DNA from: Dehalococcoidia bacterium
GTDB taxonomy: Bacteria > Chloroflexota > Dehalococcoidia > GIF9 > UBA5629
Direction of reading: 5' to 3'
Length of the DNA stretch: 17,789 nt
Assembly: GCA_016927965.1 (NCBI GenBank)
Contig: JAFGLP010000037.1
Coordinates: 1 to 17,789 of the forward strand
Every line of letters begins with the position of its first letter. Positions within the stretch are counted from its first letter, which is position 1. Positions 6,534 to 13,828 of this stretch are shown here, piece after piece. The position numbers and the translations under genes were made by a program. The notes under the pieces were generated by a model. That model was given only the letters and a program-made list of their open reading frames with translations, was not told where the DNA came from and searched no databases.

Positions 6534-7643
6534 TTAGTTCTCGAACAGGTATTCATATTCCCCATAGCCCTCTCCCGTCAGGTTTTCCTTCGGAATAAAG
6601 CGCAGAGCGGCGGAATTCATGCAGTAGCGTTGGCCAGTCGGCGACGGGCCATCATCGAATAAGTGGCCGAGGTGAGAATCCGCATATCTGCTCCTCACCT
6701 CCACCCTCTTCATGCCGTAGCTGCTGTCCACTATTTCTACCAAGCCGTCAGGATCAAGCGGAGCGATGTAGCTGGGCCATCCTGTCCCCGAGTCGAATTT
6801 ATCAGTAGAGCTGAAAAGGGGTTCCCCTGAAACAATGTCAACATAAATGCCTTCTTTCTTGTTGTCCCAGTATTCGTTGTGGAAAGGGGGCTCAGTGCCG
6901 TTCTGCTGCGTAACTTCATATTGCAGTGGGGCCAGTTCCTTTCTCAACTCTTCATCAGAGGGCTTCTGAAAATCAGCATAGCCGTTTTCATTTTCCGCCC
7001 ACTTTTCTTTCAGGTAATCCGCCCGGCCTGAACCCTTCTTATAAAACTCATACCTGCCGGGATTCTTCTCATAGTAGTCCTGGTGATAGTCCTCGGCCGG
7101 ATAGAATGCTTTATAGGGCAGTATATGGGTCACTACCGGTTTATCGAACCTGCCTGAATTTTCGAGCTGTATTTTAGACTTTTCTACTGACTCCTTTTGC
7201 ATCTGGTTGTGATAAAAAACGGCAGTCTTATATTGCGATCCCTTATCCGCAAACTGACCTCCGGCATCGGTAGGATCGATTTGCCGCCAGTAGACATCAA
7301 GCAGTTTCTCATAGCTGATTTTTCCCGGGTCATAGGCAATCTGTATAGCCTCATAATGGCCAGTATCGCCCGCTGACACCTCTTCGTAGCTCGGATTTTC
7401 CACATCCCCGCCTGTGTAGCCTGCCGTCACTTCCACCACGCCGTCCAGCTCTACGAAAGGCGGCTCCATGCACCAGAAGCAGCCCCCTGCAAAGGTGGCT
7501 GTCTCCAGGTTTTTATCTGCATTATTCTTCATCTGTGTATCCCCCGCTGTATTTGCGCACGCCTGAACTGCTGTGACCACAAGAGCCAGACATACCATAA
7601 CAGCAAACTTCATTTTCATAACTAATAAATGCCCCTTTTTCAT
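6534..7643 (-). CDS. msrAB: Exported MsrA-MsrB methionine sulfoxide reductase fusion
   Basis: A 369-residue fusion that repairs both S- and R-methionine sulfoxide. Residues 1-29 form a signal peptide with a plausible lipobox (V-Q-A-C29), so the enzyme is probably lipid-anchored outside the cytoplasmic membrane. MsrA follows (about 47-200): GCFWC puts the catalytic Cys at 55, and '[10 protein letters not shown]' is the conserved later motif. MsrB fills about 225-369, with 'SGTGWPS', '[15 protein letters not shown]' and catalytic C341 in [11 protein letters not shown]. The whole protein has only five cysteines (18, 29, 55, 58, 341). MsrB thus lacks the four zinc-binding cysteines, and Thr replaces the usual resolving Cys in the GWPS motif. 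The start is at the first Met of the signal; Met9 is an alternative. The ribosome binding site is weak. Confidence 0.92.
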   Translation of the reverse strand: MKKGHLLVMKMKFAVMVCLALVVTAVQACANTAGDTQMKNNADKNLETATFAGGCFWCMEPPFVELDGVVEVTAGYTGGDVENPSYEEVSAGDTGHYEAIQIAYDPGKISYEKLLDVYWRQIDPTDAGGQFADKGSQYKTAVFYHNQMQKESVEKSKIQLENSGRFDKPVVTHILPYKAFYPAEDYHQDYYEKNPGRYEFYKKGSGRADYLKEKWAENENGYADFQKPSDEELRKELAPLQYEVTQQNGTEPPFHNEYWDNKKEGIYVDIVSGEPLFSSTDKFDSGTGWPSYIAPLDPDGLVEIVDSSYGMKRVEVRSRYADSHLGHLFDDGPSPTGQRYCMNSAALRFIPKENLTGEGYGEYEYLFEN

Positions 7644-7847
7644 TTTCCATCTATATTTTACTAAACAGATTCTACAACCTGGGACACGGCCTGTAAGCGA
7701 CTCTTATCACCAAGAAGTTCTGTCGCCATCCTGAAACTGTACAGAGCAGGTGTTAAGCAATCATCCGCAAATAAAATGCAAAATTCCATCATGTGAGATA
7801 AACTAGATAGTGACAAATAGCCGGTGGGCAGAGAAAGGAGGTTTGTT

Positions 7848-8156
7848 ATGCCTGATTTTGGAACAGCGTTTTCCGGTCGCGCCAATGATCGTAAATTAAC
7901 CAAGGCTGAGTTAATACGGGCAATACGTTTTATGATCGCTGCTGAGTACGAGGCCGTTCAATTGTACATGCAGCTGGCGGAATCAATAACCGATAAGCTG
8001 GCGATCGAGGTGCTCAAGGATATCGCTGATGAAGAGCGTGTTCATGCCGGTGAATTTATGCGGCTGTTGAAAGCACTTGCCCCTGATGAAGAGAAATTCT
8101 ACAAAGATGGCGCAGGAGAAGTCGAAGCCGAGATAAAGAAAATGAAAAGGAAATAA
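7848..8156 (+). CDS. EncFtn-like ferritin-family protein
   Basis: A 102-residue two-helix protein of the encapsulated-ferritin-like group. Residues E33, Y40, E63 and H66 (EYEAVQLY and EERVH) have the spacing of the iron-site residues I recall for the Rhodospirillum rubrum EncFtn (E32, Y39, E62, H65). The 'EERVHAGEFMRLL' phrase also resembles the ferritin-like domain fused to the Pyrococcus encapsulin shell. Such half-ferritins assemble so that two subunits form one di-iron ferroxidase site. I start at 7848, not at the upstream GTG, because AAGGAGG lies six bases before this ATG. No encapsulin shell gene is in the window and no obvious cargo-loading peptide is seen at the Lys-rich C-terminus (KKMKRK). 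The ferritin-VIT1 gene lies 2 kb downstream. Confidence 0.8.
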   Translation: MPDFGTAFSGRANDRKLTKAELIRAIRFMIAAEYEAVQLYMQLAESITDKLAIEVLKDIADEERVHAGEFMRLLKALAPDEEKFYKDGAGEVEAEIKKMKRK

Positions 8157-8527
8157 TCGGTCTCCTGAGTGAACTTCTGAAACAGCGCAGTCCGGGTTAC
8201 CAGGGCTGGCTGTATTTATGATGTGAATAAGATAACGGCCAGATCAGGGAAACCGCAGCGAACTGGGTGTTCACTGAATGAAAATTACCATTGTCTATGA
8301 TAATTGCAGGGGTAAGCCTGGTCTAAGAACCGGCTTGGGATTTAGTCCTTGTATGACTGAATTAAGAAGTGGTATAAATATAAAGGGCAGACCAATAGAA
8401 TATAACTATTAGCGGATGCCATAATTAATCTATCCGCGATATTGTCTCATATACAAATTATCTTTCTCACAAAGAAATACCTGACTTTGCCATTTCGGCG
8501 AAGCTAAATTCAAAAAGGAGGCTGGTT
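8157..8527. other. Intergenic region with an MBL-fold remnant
   Basis: A 371-base gap between the EncFtn-like and MscS genes. It contains the short MBL-fold N-terminal remnant listed next and a 6-bp inverted repeat (GCGGAT/ATCCGC around 8412-8437) with a 14-base loop and no T-run. No promoter with both elements was found for the MscS gene. Confidence 0.5.
8278..8412 (+). pseudogene. N-terminal remnant of an MBL-fold hydrolase
   Basis: A 44-codon reading frame begins MKITIVYDNCRGKPGLRTG and continues LGFSPCMTE. This closely follows the usual opening of the COG1237-type metallo-beta-lactamase-fold proteins (MKIT.LYDN....GL.tGwGFS). After about 28 residues the similarity stops, and the expected FDTG and HxHxDH metal-binding motifs never appear in any frame before the MscS gene. 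It is best read as the leftover start of a deleted gene. A GGGTG eight bases upstream may be the old ribosome binding site. A chance match is possible because the conserved stretch is short. Confidence 0.45.
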
Positions 8528-9949
8528 ATGCCGCAGGAGATTGCTTTTGTAAATGTAATGTATGCATTAATTATCGTATTTGTGGGTTGTTTAGCCGCCT
8601 TTTTTTATAACTGGCGTCTGCTGATAATATTGAAGCGGTTAGCGGATAAAACCAGTACCTCTCTCGACAACTTTCTCATCAAATCGCTGAAATGGCCTGT
8701 ATTCGTCGTCATTATTTTAGTGTCCATTTATCTGGCATCACTCTGTTTGCCACTTGCCGACCCGCTGGGTTCCGCAGTAAAGAAAGGCTTTTATATAGCG
8801 TTTTTGGCCCTGGCCGGTTGGGTGATTACCATGCTGCTGGACAGCATTTACTGCTGGTATAAGCTGGAGGTCGCCTCAAAGACCCACACGGCTCTGGATG
8901 ACTGGATGGTCGGCGTGCTGAGAATTTTCACGCCCCTGGTGGTCTTAGCTTTGGTGCTGATCTTCTCCCTCACCTTGCTTGACGTGGATACTACTGCGGT
9001 AACCGGCTGGCTGGAGGAACACGGCAGTCGCATCGGCCTTGTCCTCCTGCTTACAGTCGCCCTGATTTTTATCACAGCCAGAGCATTGCCGGCAGTTATC
9101 AGGGGAGTTGTTTTCCAGCGTGCATTCGGGCAGCCCGACGCGGAGAACGTTAAAAGGGCTGATACACTGAGCACGTTTTTTGTCACCAGCGGACAGGTAT
9201 TGTTCCTCGCTGTTGCGGCATTCATGATTCTCTCAGAGCTGGGCGTCGACATCGGCCCGATACTGGCTAGCGTCGGCATCGCCGGCATAGCCATAGGCTT
9301 TGGCGCTCAGACGCTGGTCAAAGACCACTTGGCAGGAATTTTTATAATTTTAGAGAATCAATACCGGGTTGGCGATGTGGTAAAGGTGGCAGATATAACC
9401 GGATTAGTTGAGCAAATAGACCTGCGGCGCACTATTTTGAGGGACCTGGACGGCGTACAGCACATCATATCCAACGGTGAAATAAGACAGGCCAGTAACT
9501 ATACCAAGGAGATGTCACGCATCAATCTCAATATCAGCGTATCCTACGGAACGGATCTTGACTTCGCAATCGACGTGATGAACCGGGTATGCCGGGAAAT
9601 GGCAGAGGAACCGGATTGGGCTCCTGCTATGATAAAAACGCCTCAGGTGCTGAGGGTAGACAACCTGGGAGACTCAGGCATAGACATCAAGATTCTTGGC
9701 GAGGTTCAACCTGGCAAGCAATGGGATGTGACGGGTGAGATCCGTAAAAGGATCAAAAGGACATTCGATGATGAGGGTATCGAGATCCCCTGGCCACATA
9801 CAAAGATCTTCTTTGGCAACTCGCCCTGGAAAAATGAGAGCCAGAGCCCTATTAGCGAAGCGGGGAACATAAAACCGGGAGGGCACTCGTCGGCGATGCC
9901 TGATAGAGGTCCGGTCAGGCTGCCACCTGATTCTGCCGACGACGATTGA
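8528..9949 (+). CDS. MscS-family mechanosensitive channel
   Basis: A 473-residue membrane protein. Helices lie at about 8-30, 55-75, 85-107, 130-150, 168-185 and 215-240, followed by the pore-lining helix and MscS signature at about 245-287 (ASVGIAGIAIGFGAQTLVKD and ENQYRVGDVV), with the Gly/Ala-rich face expected for the pore. The beta domain (LRRTILRDLDGVQHIISNGEI) and the cytoplasmic alpha/beta domain follow, to about residue 430. The last 40 residues are Pro- and Ser-rich and probably disordered. The extra N-terminal helices put it with the larger MscS-like channels rather than the 286-residue E. coli MscS. It opens under membrane tension to release solutes. AAAAAGGAGG before ATG fixes the start. 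It lies between two iron-storage genes but appears to be its own transcript. Confidence 0.92.
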   Translation: MPQEIAFVNVMYALIIVFVGCLAAFFYNWRLLIILKRLADKTSTSLDNFLIKSLKWPVFVVIILVSIYLASLCLPLADPLGSAVKKGFYIAFLALAGWVITMLLDSIYCWYKLEVASKTHTALDDWMVGVLRIFTPLVVLALVLIFSLTLLDVDTTAVTGWLEEHGSRIGLVLLLTVALIFITARALPAVIRGVVFQRAFGQPDAENVKRADTLSTFFVTSGQVLFLAVAAFMILSELGVDIGPILASVGIAGIAIGFGAQTLVKDHLAGIFIILENQYRVGDVVKVADITGLVEQIDLRRTILRDLDGVQHIISNGEIRQASNYTKEMSRINLNISVSYGTDLDFAIDVMNRVCREMAEEPDWAPAMIKTPQVLRVDNLGDSGIDIKILGEVQPGKQWDVTGEIRKRIKRTFDDEGIEIPWPHTKIFFGNSPWKNESQSPISEAGNIKPGGHSSAMPDRGPVRLPPDSADDD

Positions 9950-10101
9950 CAACGGCATTCTGCCGAAACATACTCGGATATAGAGGATGGAATGGATCAT
10001 GGCACAGGTTAGCTGTATTATTGCCGGGCAAATGCCTTAATAATAAAGTGAGGGTAAACCCTTGAACAAACCGCTGTACTGATGAATCGGGAAAATAGAC
10101 G

Positions 10102-10971
10102 ATGAACAGCATGCAGATAGACAAAAAAGTGAGAGCAGCGCAGAAGAGCGAGATAACCGAGCACTTCATCTATCAGAAGCTGTCTCAATCCACCAAAGAC
10201 GCTAATAACAAAGAAATCCTGTTGAGTATATCACTTGATGAAATGAAGCACTACCGCCTGTGGCAGGATTATACCAAACAGGCAGAGAAGCCGAACTGGA
10301 TAAGGGTGTGGGTATATTACCTCATCTCCAGGATATTCGGCTTAACCTTCGGGATAAAGCTGATGGAACGGGGAGAAGGTAAGGCACAAACGATATACCA
10401 AGAGATATCTCATAGCATGCCTGAAGCTCTGGATATTGCCAAAGAAGAAAGTGTGCATGAGGCTCAGCTTCTCCAGATGATTGACGAAGAACGGCTTAAC
10501 TACGTTGGCTCTATGATACGGGGGCTGAATGATGCGCTGGTGGAACTCACGGGCGCACTTGCTGGATTTACGTTTGCGCTGCAGGATTCCCGCCTGATTG
10601 CAATGGCAGGGCTGATAACCGGGATCGCCGCGGCCATGTCCATGGGCGGTACCGAATATCTGGCAAAGAAGGCTGAAGAGAGCGGGCAGTCCCCACTGAA
10701 ATCAGCCATGTACACAGGAATAGCCTACATTTTTACCGTTGCATTCCTGGTATTCCCTTACCTGTTGTTTACCAGCATTTATATTGCGCTGGCAGTAATG
10801 ATAGTTGATGCCATCATAGTTATCACCGTGTTTAATTTTTACATTTCTGTAGCCAAAGACGTGCCCTTTTGGAAAAGGTTCTCTGAGATGGCACTGCTGA
10901 GCCTCGGGATCACCGCAGTATCATTCGTCATAGGCCTTTTAGTAAGGCAGTTCCTGGGTGTGGAGGTGTAG
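10102..10971 (+). CDS. Membrane-bound ferritin / VIT1-CCC1 iron transporter
   Basis: A 289-residue two-part protein. Residues 1-135 are a ferritin-like (rubrerythrin-type) domain with E17/E20, E47-x2-H50 (DEMKHY) and E116-x2-H119 (EESVHE), the pattern of a di-iron site. Residues 136-289 are a VIT1/CCC1 domain with about five helices, opening with 'GLNDALVELTGALAG' and including 'AMSMGGTEYLAKKAEE', the cytoplasmic metal-binding loop. Proteins of this layout (MbfA type) oxidise and move Fe2+ across the membrane and protect against iron and peroxide stress. The ATG at 10102 lacks a good ribosome binding site, and Met4 (10111) is an alternative. With the EncFtn-like gene upstream it suggests local iron handling. 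Confidence 0.9.
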   Translation: MNSMQIDKKVRAAQKSEITEHFIYQKLSQSTKDANNKEILLSISLDEMKHYRLWQDYTKQAEKPNWIRVWVYYLISRIFGLTFGIKLMERGEGKAQTIYQEISHSMPEALDIAKEESVHEAQLLQMIDEERLNYVGSMIRGLNDALVELTGALAGFTFALQDSRLIAMAGLITGIAAAMSMGGTEYLAKKAEESGQSPLKSAMYTGIAYIFTVAFLVFPYLLFTSIYIALAVMIVDAIIVITVFNFYISVAKDVPFWKRFSEMALLSLGITAVSFVIGLLVRQFLGVEV

Positions 10972-11068
10972 CACCTGGAGGTTATCAATGCGGCCTGAGA
11001 GTGATCACCTTCTGCGTATCTCTATCGATAAATAAGCCTGTAATTTAATTAAAAAGGGGAATGGAAGC

Positions 11069-11578
11069 ATGTCTGAAATAACGTTAAGGCCGGTGGGCTT
11101 TGTCCGCAGTAATATCAAAGAACCTAGTCTGGTAGCCCGCTTCGGGGATTTGCAGTGGGCGGAGGCAAACCGCCGGCCTTCCACTGCTGATGCTGTATCC
11201 GAAATCGTGATAGAGGAGAGTTACGCAGAACTCCTCGAAGGCATCGAGGAGTTCTCGCATCTACTTGTTCTCTACTGGGCCCACCTAATTAAGCCTGGGG
11301 GTCGCTCGCTTACCAAAGTGCATCCCATGGGTAGAAATGACCTGCCCCTGGTCGGCGTGTTCTCAACCTGTAGCCCTGCCCGTCCTAATCCCATTCTCGT
11401 CATTGCCGTCAGGCTTCTGGAACGCCGGGGAAACATACTGCGTGTGGAGGGATTGGACGCCGTGGACGGCAGTCCTGTACTGGACATCAAACCATATCTC
11501 CCTTCATACTACGGCGTGAAAGATGTAAAACTCTCCGGTTGGATGAACCGTATCTTAAGAGATCTGGAAGAGCACTGA
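11069..11578 (+). CDS. TrmO/TsaA-family tRNA methyltransferase
   Basis: A 169-residue protein of the TsaA/TrmO family, which uses S-adenosylmethionine to methylate N6-threonylcarbamoyladenosine at position 37 of tRNA. Seen in order: the opening 'LRPVGFVRSNIKEP', 'YAELLEGIEEFSHLLVLYW', the SAM-binding 'GVFSTCSPARPNPI' (96-109) and 'VDGSPVLDIKPYLP' (132-145). It is shorter than the E. coli protein (about 235 residues) and lacks its C-terminal domain, as many bacterial and archaeal members do. Cys101 sits where E. coli-type members have Arg (ATRSP). Members of this short type may act on other substrates, so the tRNA role is likely but not certain. An AAGGGGAATGGAAG ribosome binding region precedes ATG. 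Confidence 0.82.
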   Translation: MSEITLRPVGFVRSNIKEPSLVARFGDLQWAEANRRPSTADAVSEIVIEESYAELLEGIEEFSHLLVLYWAHLIKPGGRSLTKVHPMGRNDLPLVGVFSTCSPARPNPILVIAVRLLERRGNILRVEGLDAVDGSPVLDIKPYLPSYYGVKDVKLSGWMNRILRDLEEH

Positions 11579-11647
11579 TTGATAAGTGAAGCAGTGTGGG
11601 GGTATCCCTGAGATAAGCTAAGACTCCTCGCAAACGGTTGGTTTTGA

Positions 11648-11806
11648 TTAAGGCGATATTATTTGGCAGGTTGTATGTTTGCGTGTACTAAAGGAAGCCA
11701 TTAAGCTTATCTGTATGACATCCAGTAGTACCTCGAAACTAGCCTTACACTTGCAAGTCAGCAGGAAGCCTTCAATCGCCTTCTTAATTTTAGTAATATT
11801 AGTTTG
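11648..11806 (-). pseudogene. Possible tyrosine-recombinase N-terminal remnant
   Basis: On the minus strand an open frame contains 'KKAIEGFLLTCKCKASF'. It resembles the start of the core-binding domain of tyrosine recombinases (AIEGFLL.C.a.glS..T), in which a 'S..T...Y' helix should follow. In a shifted frame the next bases read 'LVSRYYWMSYR', which might be that helix after a frameshift, and then stops accumulate. The resemblance is short and may be chance. Confidence 0.15.
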
Positions 11807-11832
11807 TATTTTGCATTGGTGTTTCTTATTAT
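11804..11832 (+). promoter_or_regulatory. Candidate promoter of the ABC operon
   Basis: TTGTAT (11804-11809), a 17-base spacer and TATTAT (11827-11832). The -10 has one mismatch and the -35 is weak (TTG only). The predicted start near 11839 leaves an 80-base leader containing the palindrome at 11863-11874. Confidence 0.35.
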
Positions 11833-11862
11833 AGATTAATATACATTCTGATGTCTGTTTAA

Positions 11863-11874
11863 CTAAACGTTTAG
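11863..11874. promoter_or_regulatory. Perfect palindrome, candidate repressor operator
   Basis: CTAAACGTTTAG is a perfect 12-bp inverted repeat, 45 bases before the ABC ATPase start and about 30 bases after the candidate -10. The size and position suit a dimeric repressor such as a TetR-type regulator of an exporter. No regulator gene is adjacent, so this is inference. Confidence 0.35.
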
Positions 11875-11918
11875 AAAAGAGCGTAAATAACACAAGATGA
11901 TAGGAGTAAGGAAACAAA

Positions 11919-12779
11919 ATGCCTGATGCGATTGTTGCCGAGAAACTCGCCTACTGGTACGGCAAACTGGTAGCTGTGAATCACATTAGTTTTAATGTTG
12001 CGGAGGGGGAAATACTTGGATTTCTGGGTCCCAATGGCGCCGGGAAAACCACCACCGTTAATATGTTGACAGGGCTGATGAAACCCAAATCAGGGCGGGC
12101 GCTGCTGCTTGGCCTGGATATGGCTAAGAATATGGATAAATTGCAGGGGCAGATGGGAGTTTGCTTCGAGGTAACCAATCTTTACGAGCAGATGAGCGGC
12201 CTCGAGAACCTGCGGTTCTTTGCCCGTCTTTTCGGCATCAATGGATTTGATGCGTATGCCTTGCTGAAAAGGGTAGGTCTGGAAGGTCGAGAGAACGACC
12301 GTGTGGAGACCTATTCCAAGGGGATGAAGCAGCGGTTGATGGTGGCACGCTCCATCGTAAACCGCCCTAAAGTCATGTTCCTTGACGAGCCAACTGCCGG
12401 CCTTGATCCAACCTCCTCGGAGGCTATCTTGAATATAATCCGTGAGGAACGGGAACGGGGAGCCACCATATTCCTCACTACTCACGACATGGTTGAAGCT
12501 GATAAGCTTTCGGACAGAGTCGCCTTTATGAATGAAGGCAAGATTGTCGCCCTGGACAAACCACACAATCTGAAACAGCAATATGGCAAACGGGCACTCA
12601 AAGCAAAGGTTGCTGCCGGCGATCATCTTGAGGATAGAGAAGTCATCCTGGATACTCCTGAGACAGCAGATGCTGTCCAGGAGCTGTTTTCAAAGGAGAA
12701 AGTGGTCACCGTGCATAGTGAGGAAGCTACGCTGGAAGATATCTTCATCAGGATTACAGGGCGTGGACTTGTATCATGA
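11919..12779 (+). CDS. ABC-2 exporter ATP-binding protein
   Basis: A 286-residue cytoplasmic ATPase. Walker A is GPNGAGKTT (37-45), the signature is YSKGMKQR (132-139, a variant of LSGGQ), Walker B is VMFLDEP (152-158), the D-loop is AGLD (160-163) and the switch His is H189 (TTHDM). In the Q-loop region (GVCFEVTNLYEQMSG) Glu84 appears where Gln is usual. Residues 230-286 form a C-terminal accessory domain ending 'EATLEDIFIRITGR', typical of drug-export ATPases of the CcmA/DrrA type. The start follows AGGAGTAAGG. The stop overlaps the next start by four bases (ATGA), so it is translationally coupled to the permease. The three-gene layout resembles antibiotic exporters such as Mycobacterium tuberculosis Rv2686c-Rv2688c; the substrate is unknown. 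Confidence 0.93.
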   Translation: MPDAIVAEKLAYWYGKLVAVNHISFNVAEGEILGFLGPNGAGKTTTVNMLTGLMKPKSGRALLLGLDMAKNMDKLQGQMGVCFEVTNLYEQMSGLENLRFFARLFGINGFDAYALLKRVGLEGRENDRVETYSKGMKQRLMVARSIVNRPKVMFLDEPTAGLDPTSSEAILNIIREERERGATIFLTTHDMVEADKLSDRVAFMNEGKIVALDKPHNLKQQYGKRALKAKVAAGDHLEDREVILDTPETADAVQELFSKEKVVTVHSEEATLEDIFIRITGRGLVS

Positions 12780-13828
12780 ACTGGCGTATTGTCGGCGCTC
12801 TTATTGCAAAAGACTTCACACTGTTCTTCAGGAACAAATTCATCGCGGTTATCACAGTTCTGAGCATTTCCATATTCGTGGTCATCTACCTGGTGATGCC
12901 AAGCACGACGACGGCGTACGAATTCGGGCTTTACGCTCCGGTAGTGCCTCCGGTCTTCGTTGAGGAAGACGACGCTAATTACGACTTTGCTATCTTTAAC
13001 TCAGAAGAAGCGCTGCGTGCCGCCGTTACAGAAAACGATTATATCGCCGGAATAGCTTTGACGGCAGACATTATGGAGAAGTTTGAAAGGGGAGAGAAAC
13101 CTGATGTTAAGCTATATTTTTCTGCGGAAGCAAATGAAGTGATCAGAAACCTTGTCCGTGTTCTCGTGGAAGGGTTATCTTACCAGCAGACCGGACAGTT
13201 TACCGAGATGAACACTACAGAAATTGTTCTCGGCCCTGACCTTTTAGGCAGGGATATACCCCTTAGAGACCGCATGCGTCCCCTCTTTGCAGTAGTCCTG
13301 CTCATGATGGAGATGTTCGCCCTTGCAGACCTGATTATTGTGGAGGTAGAGCGGCGCACCGTTCAAGGGCTGTTGGTAACACCGGTGCGGGTCAGGGAGC
13401 TGTTTACCGCCAAATGCATCACCGGCGTATTGCTCGCCTTCGTCCAGGCCGCGCTGTTTATGGTTATTGCCGGCGGGATGGCCAGCCAGCCTTTGATAGT
13501 GATCACAGCGCTTTTACTCGGTGCGTTGCTGGTAACCGGTATAAGCTTTCTTACCGCGTCACTATCAAAAGACTTCATGTCCAGCATTGGTTGGATTTTA
13601 ATCGCTTTTATTGTATTGATCATTCCCGCCATTGGCATCATGATGCCGGGAACTATAACCAGCTGGGCTAAAATCATTCCTTCATACTACATAGTCCTGC
13701 CGATACACCAGGCAGTGCATTACGGAAGCGGTTGGGGAGATGTCTGGCCTTACCTGCTGGCGCTGGGGGGATTTGACATCATCTTCGTCTGGATTGGAAT
13801 TGCAGCATTGAGGAGTAAATTCCAATGA
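12776..13828 (+). CDS. ABC-2 type permease, first subunit
   Basis: A 350-residue membrane protein. Helix 1 lies at about 18-40 (FIAVITVLSISIFVVIYLVM). A large outside domain of about 120 residues follows, then five helices from about 170 to the end, the usual ABC-2 half-transporter layout. The segment 'VEVERRTVQGLLVTPVRVRELFTAK' is the cytoplasmic coupling element that contacts the ATPase. It overlaps the ATPase gene and the following permease gene by four bases each (ATGA), so the three are one operon. The second permease shares the fold but has a different sequence, so the transporter is probably a heterodimer with two copies of the ATPase. Confidence 0.88.
   Translation: MNWRIVGALIAKDFTLFFRNKFIAVITVLSISIFVVIYLVMPSTTTAYEFGLYAPVVPPVFVEEDDANYDFAIFNSEEALRAAVTENDYIAGIALTADIMEKFERGEKPDVKLYFSAEANEVIRNLVRVLVEGLSYQQTGQFTEMNTTEIVLGPDLLGRDIPLRDRMRPLFAVVLLMMEMFALADLIIVEVERRTVQGLLVTPVRVRELFTAKCITGVLLAFVQAALFMVIAGGMASQPLIVITALLLGALLVTGISFLTASLSKDFMSSIGWILIAFIVLIIPAIGIMMPGTITSWAKIIPSYYIVLPIHQAVHYGSGWGDVWPYLLALGGFDIIFVWIGIAALRSKFQ

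Larger units (their letters stand above)
11579..11918. other. AT-rich gap before the ABC exporter operon
   Basis: A 340-base stretch, noticeably AT-rich from about 11780. It holds a candidate promoter, a perfect 12-bp palindrome and a possible decayed integrase fragment, each listed separately. No intact gene is supported. Confidence 0.5.

Noticed and set aside
7661..7903. 80-codon minus-strand frame between msrAB and the EncFtn-like gene
   Set aside because: It overlaps the well-supported EncFtn-like start and its ribosome binding site and matches no family I know.
8848..9294. 148-codon minus-strand frame inside the MscS gene
   Set aside because: It is antisense to a strongly conserved channel gene; its Ser/Thr/Arg-rich sequence is the usual shadow of membrane-protein codons.
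12090..12626. 178-codon minus-strand frame inside the ABC ATPase gene
   Set aside because: The plus strand encodes all ABC motifs here; the antisense frame has no family resemblance.
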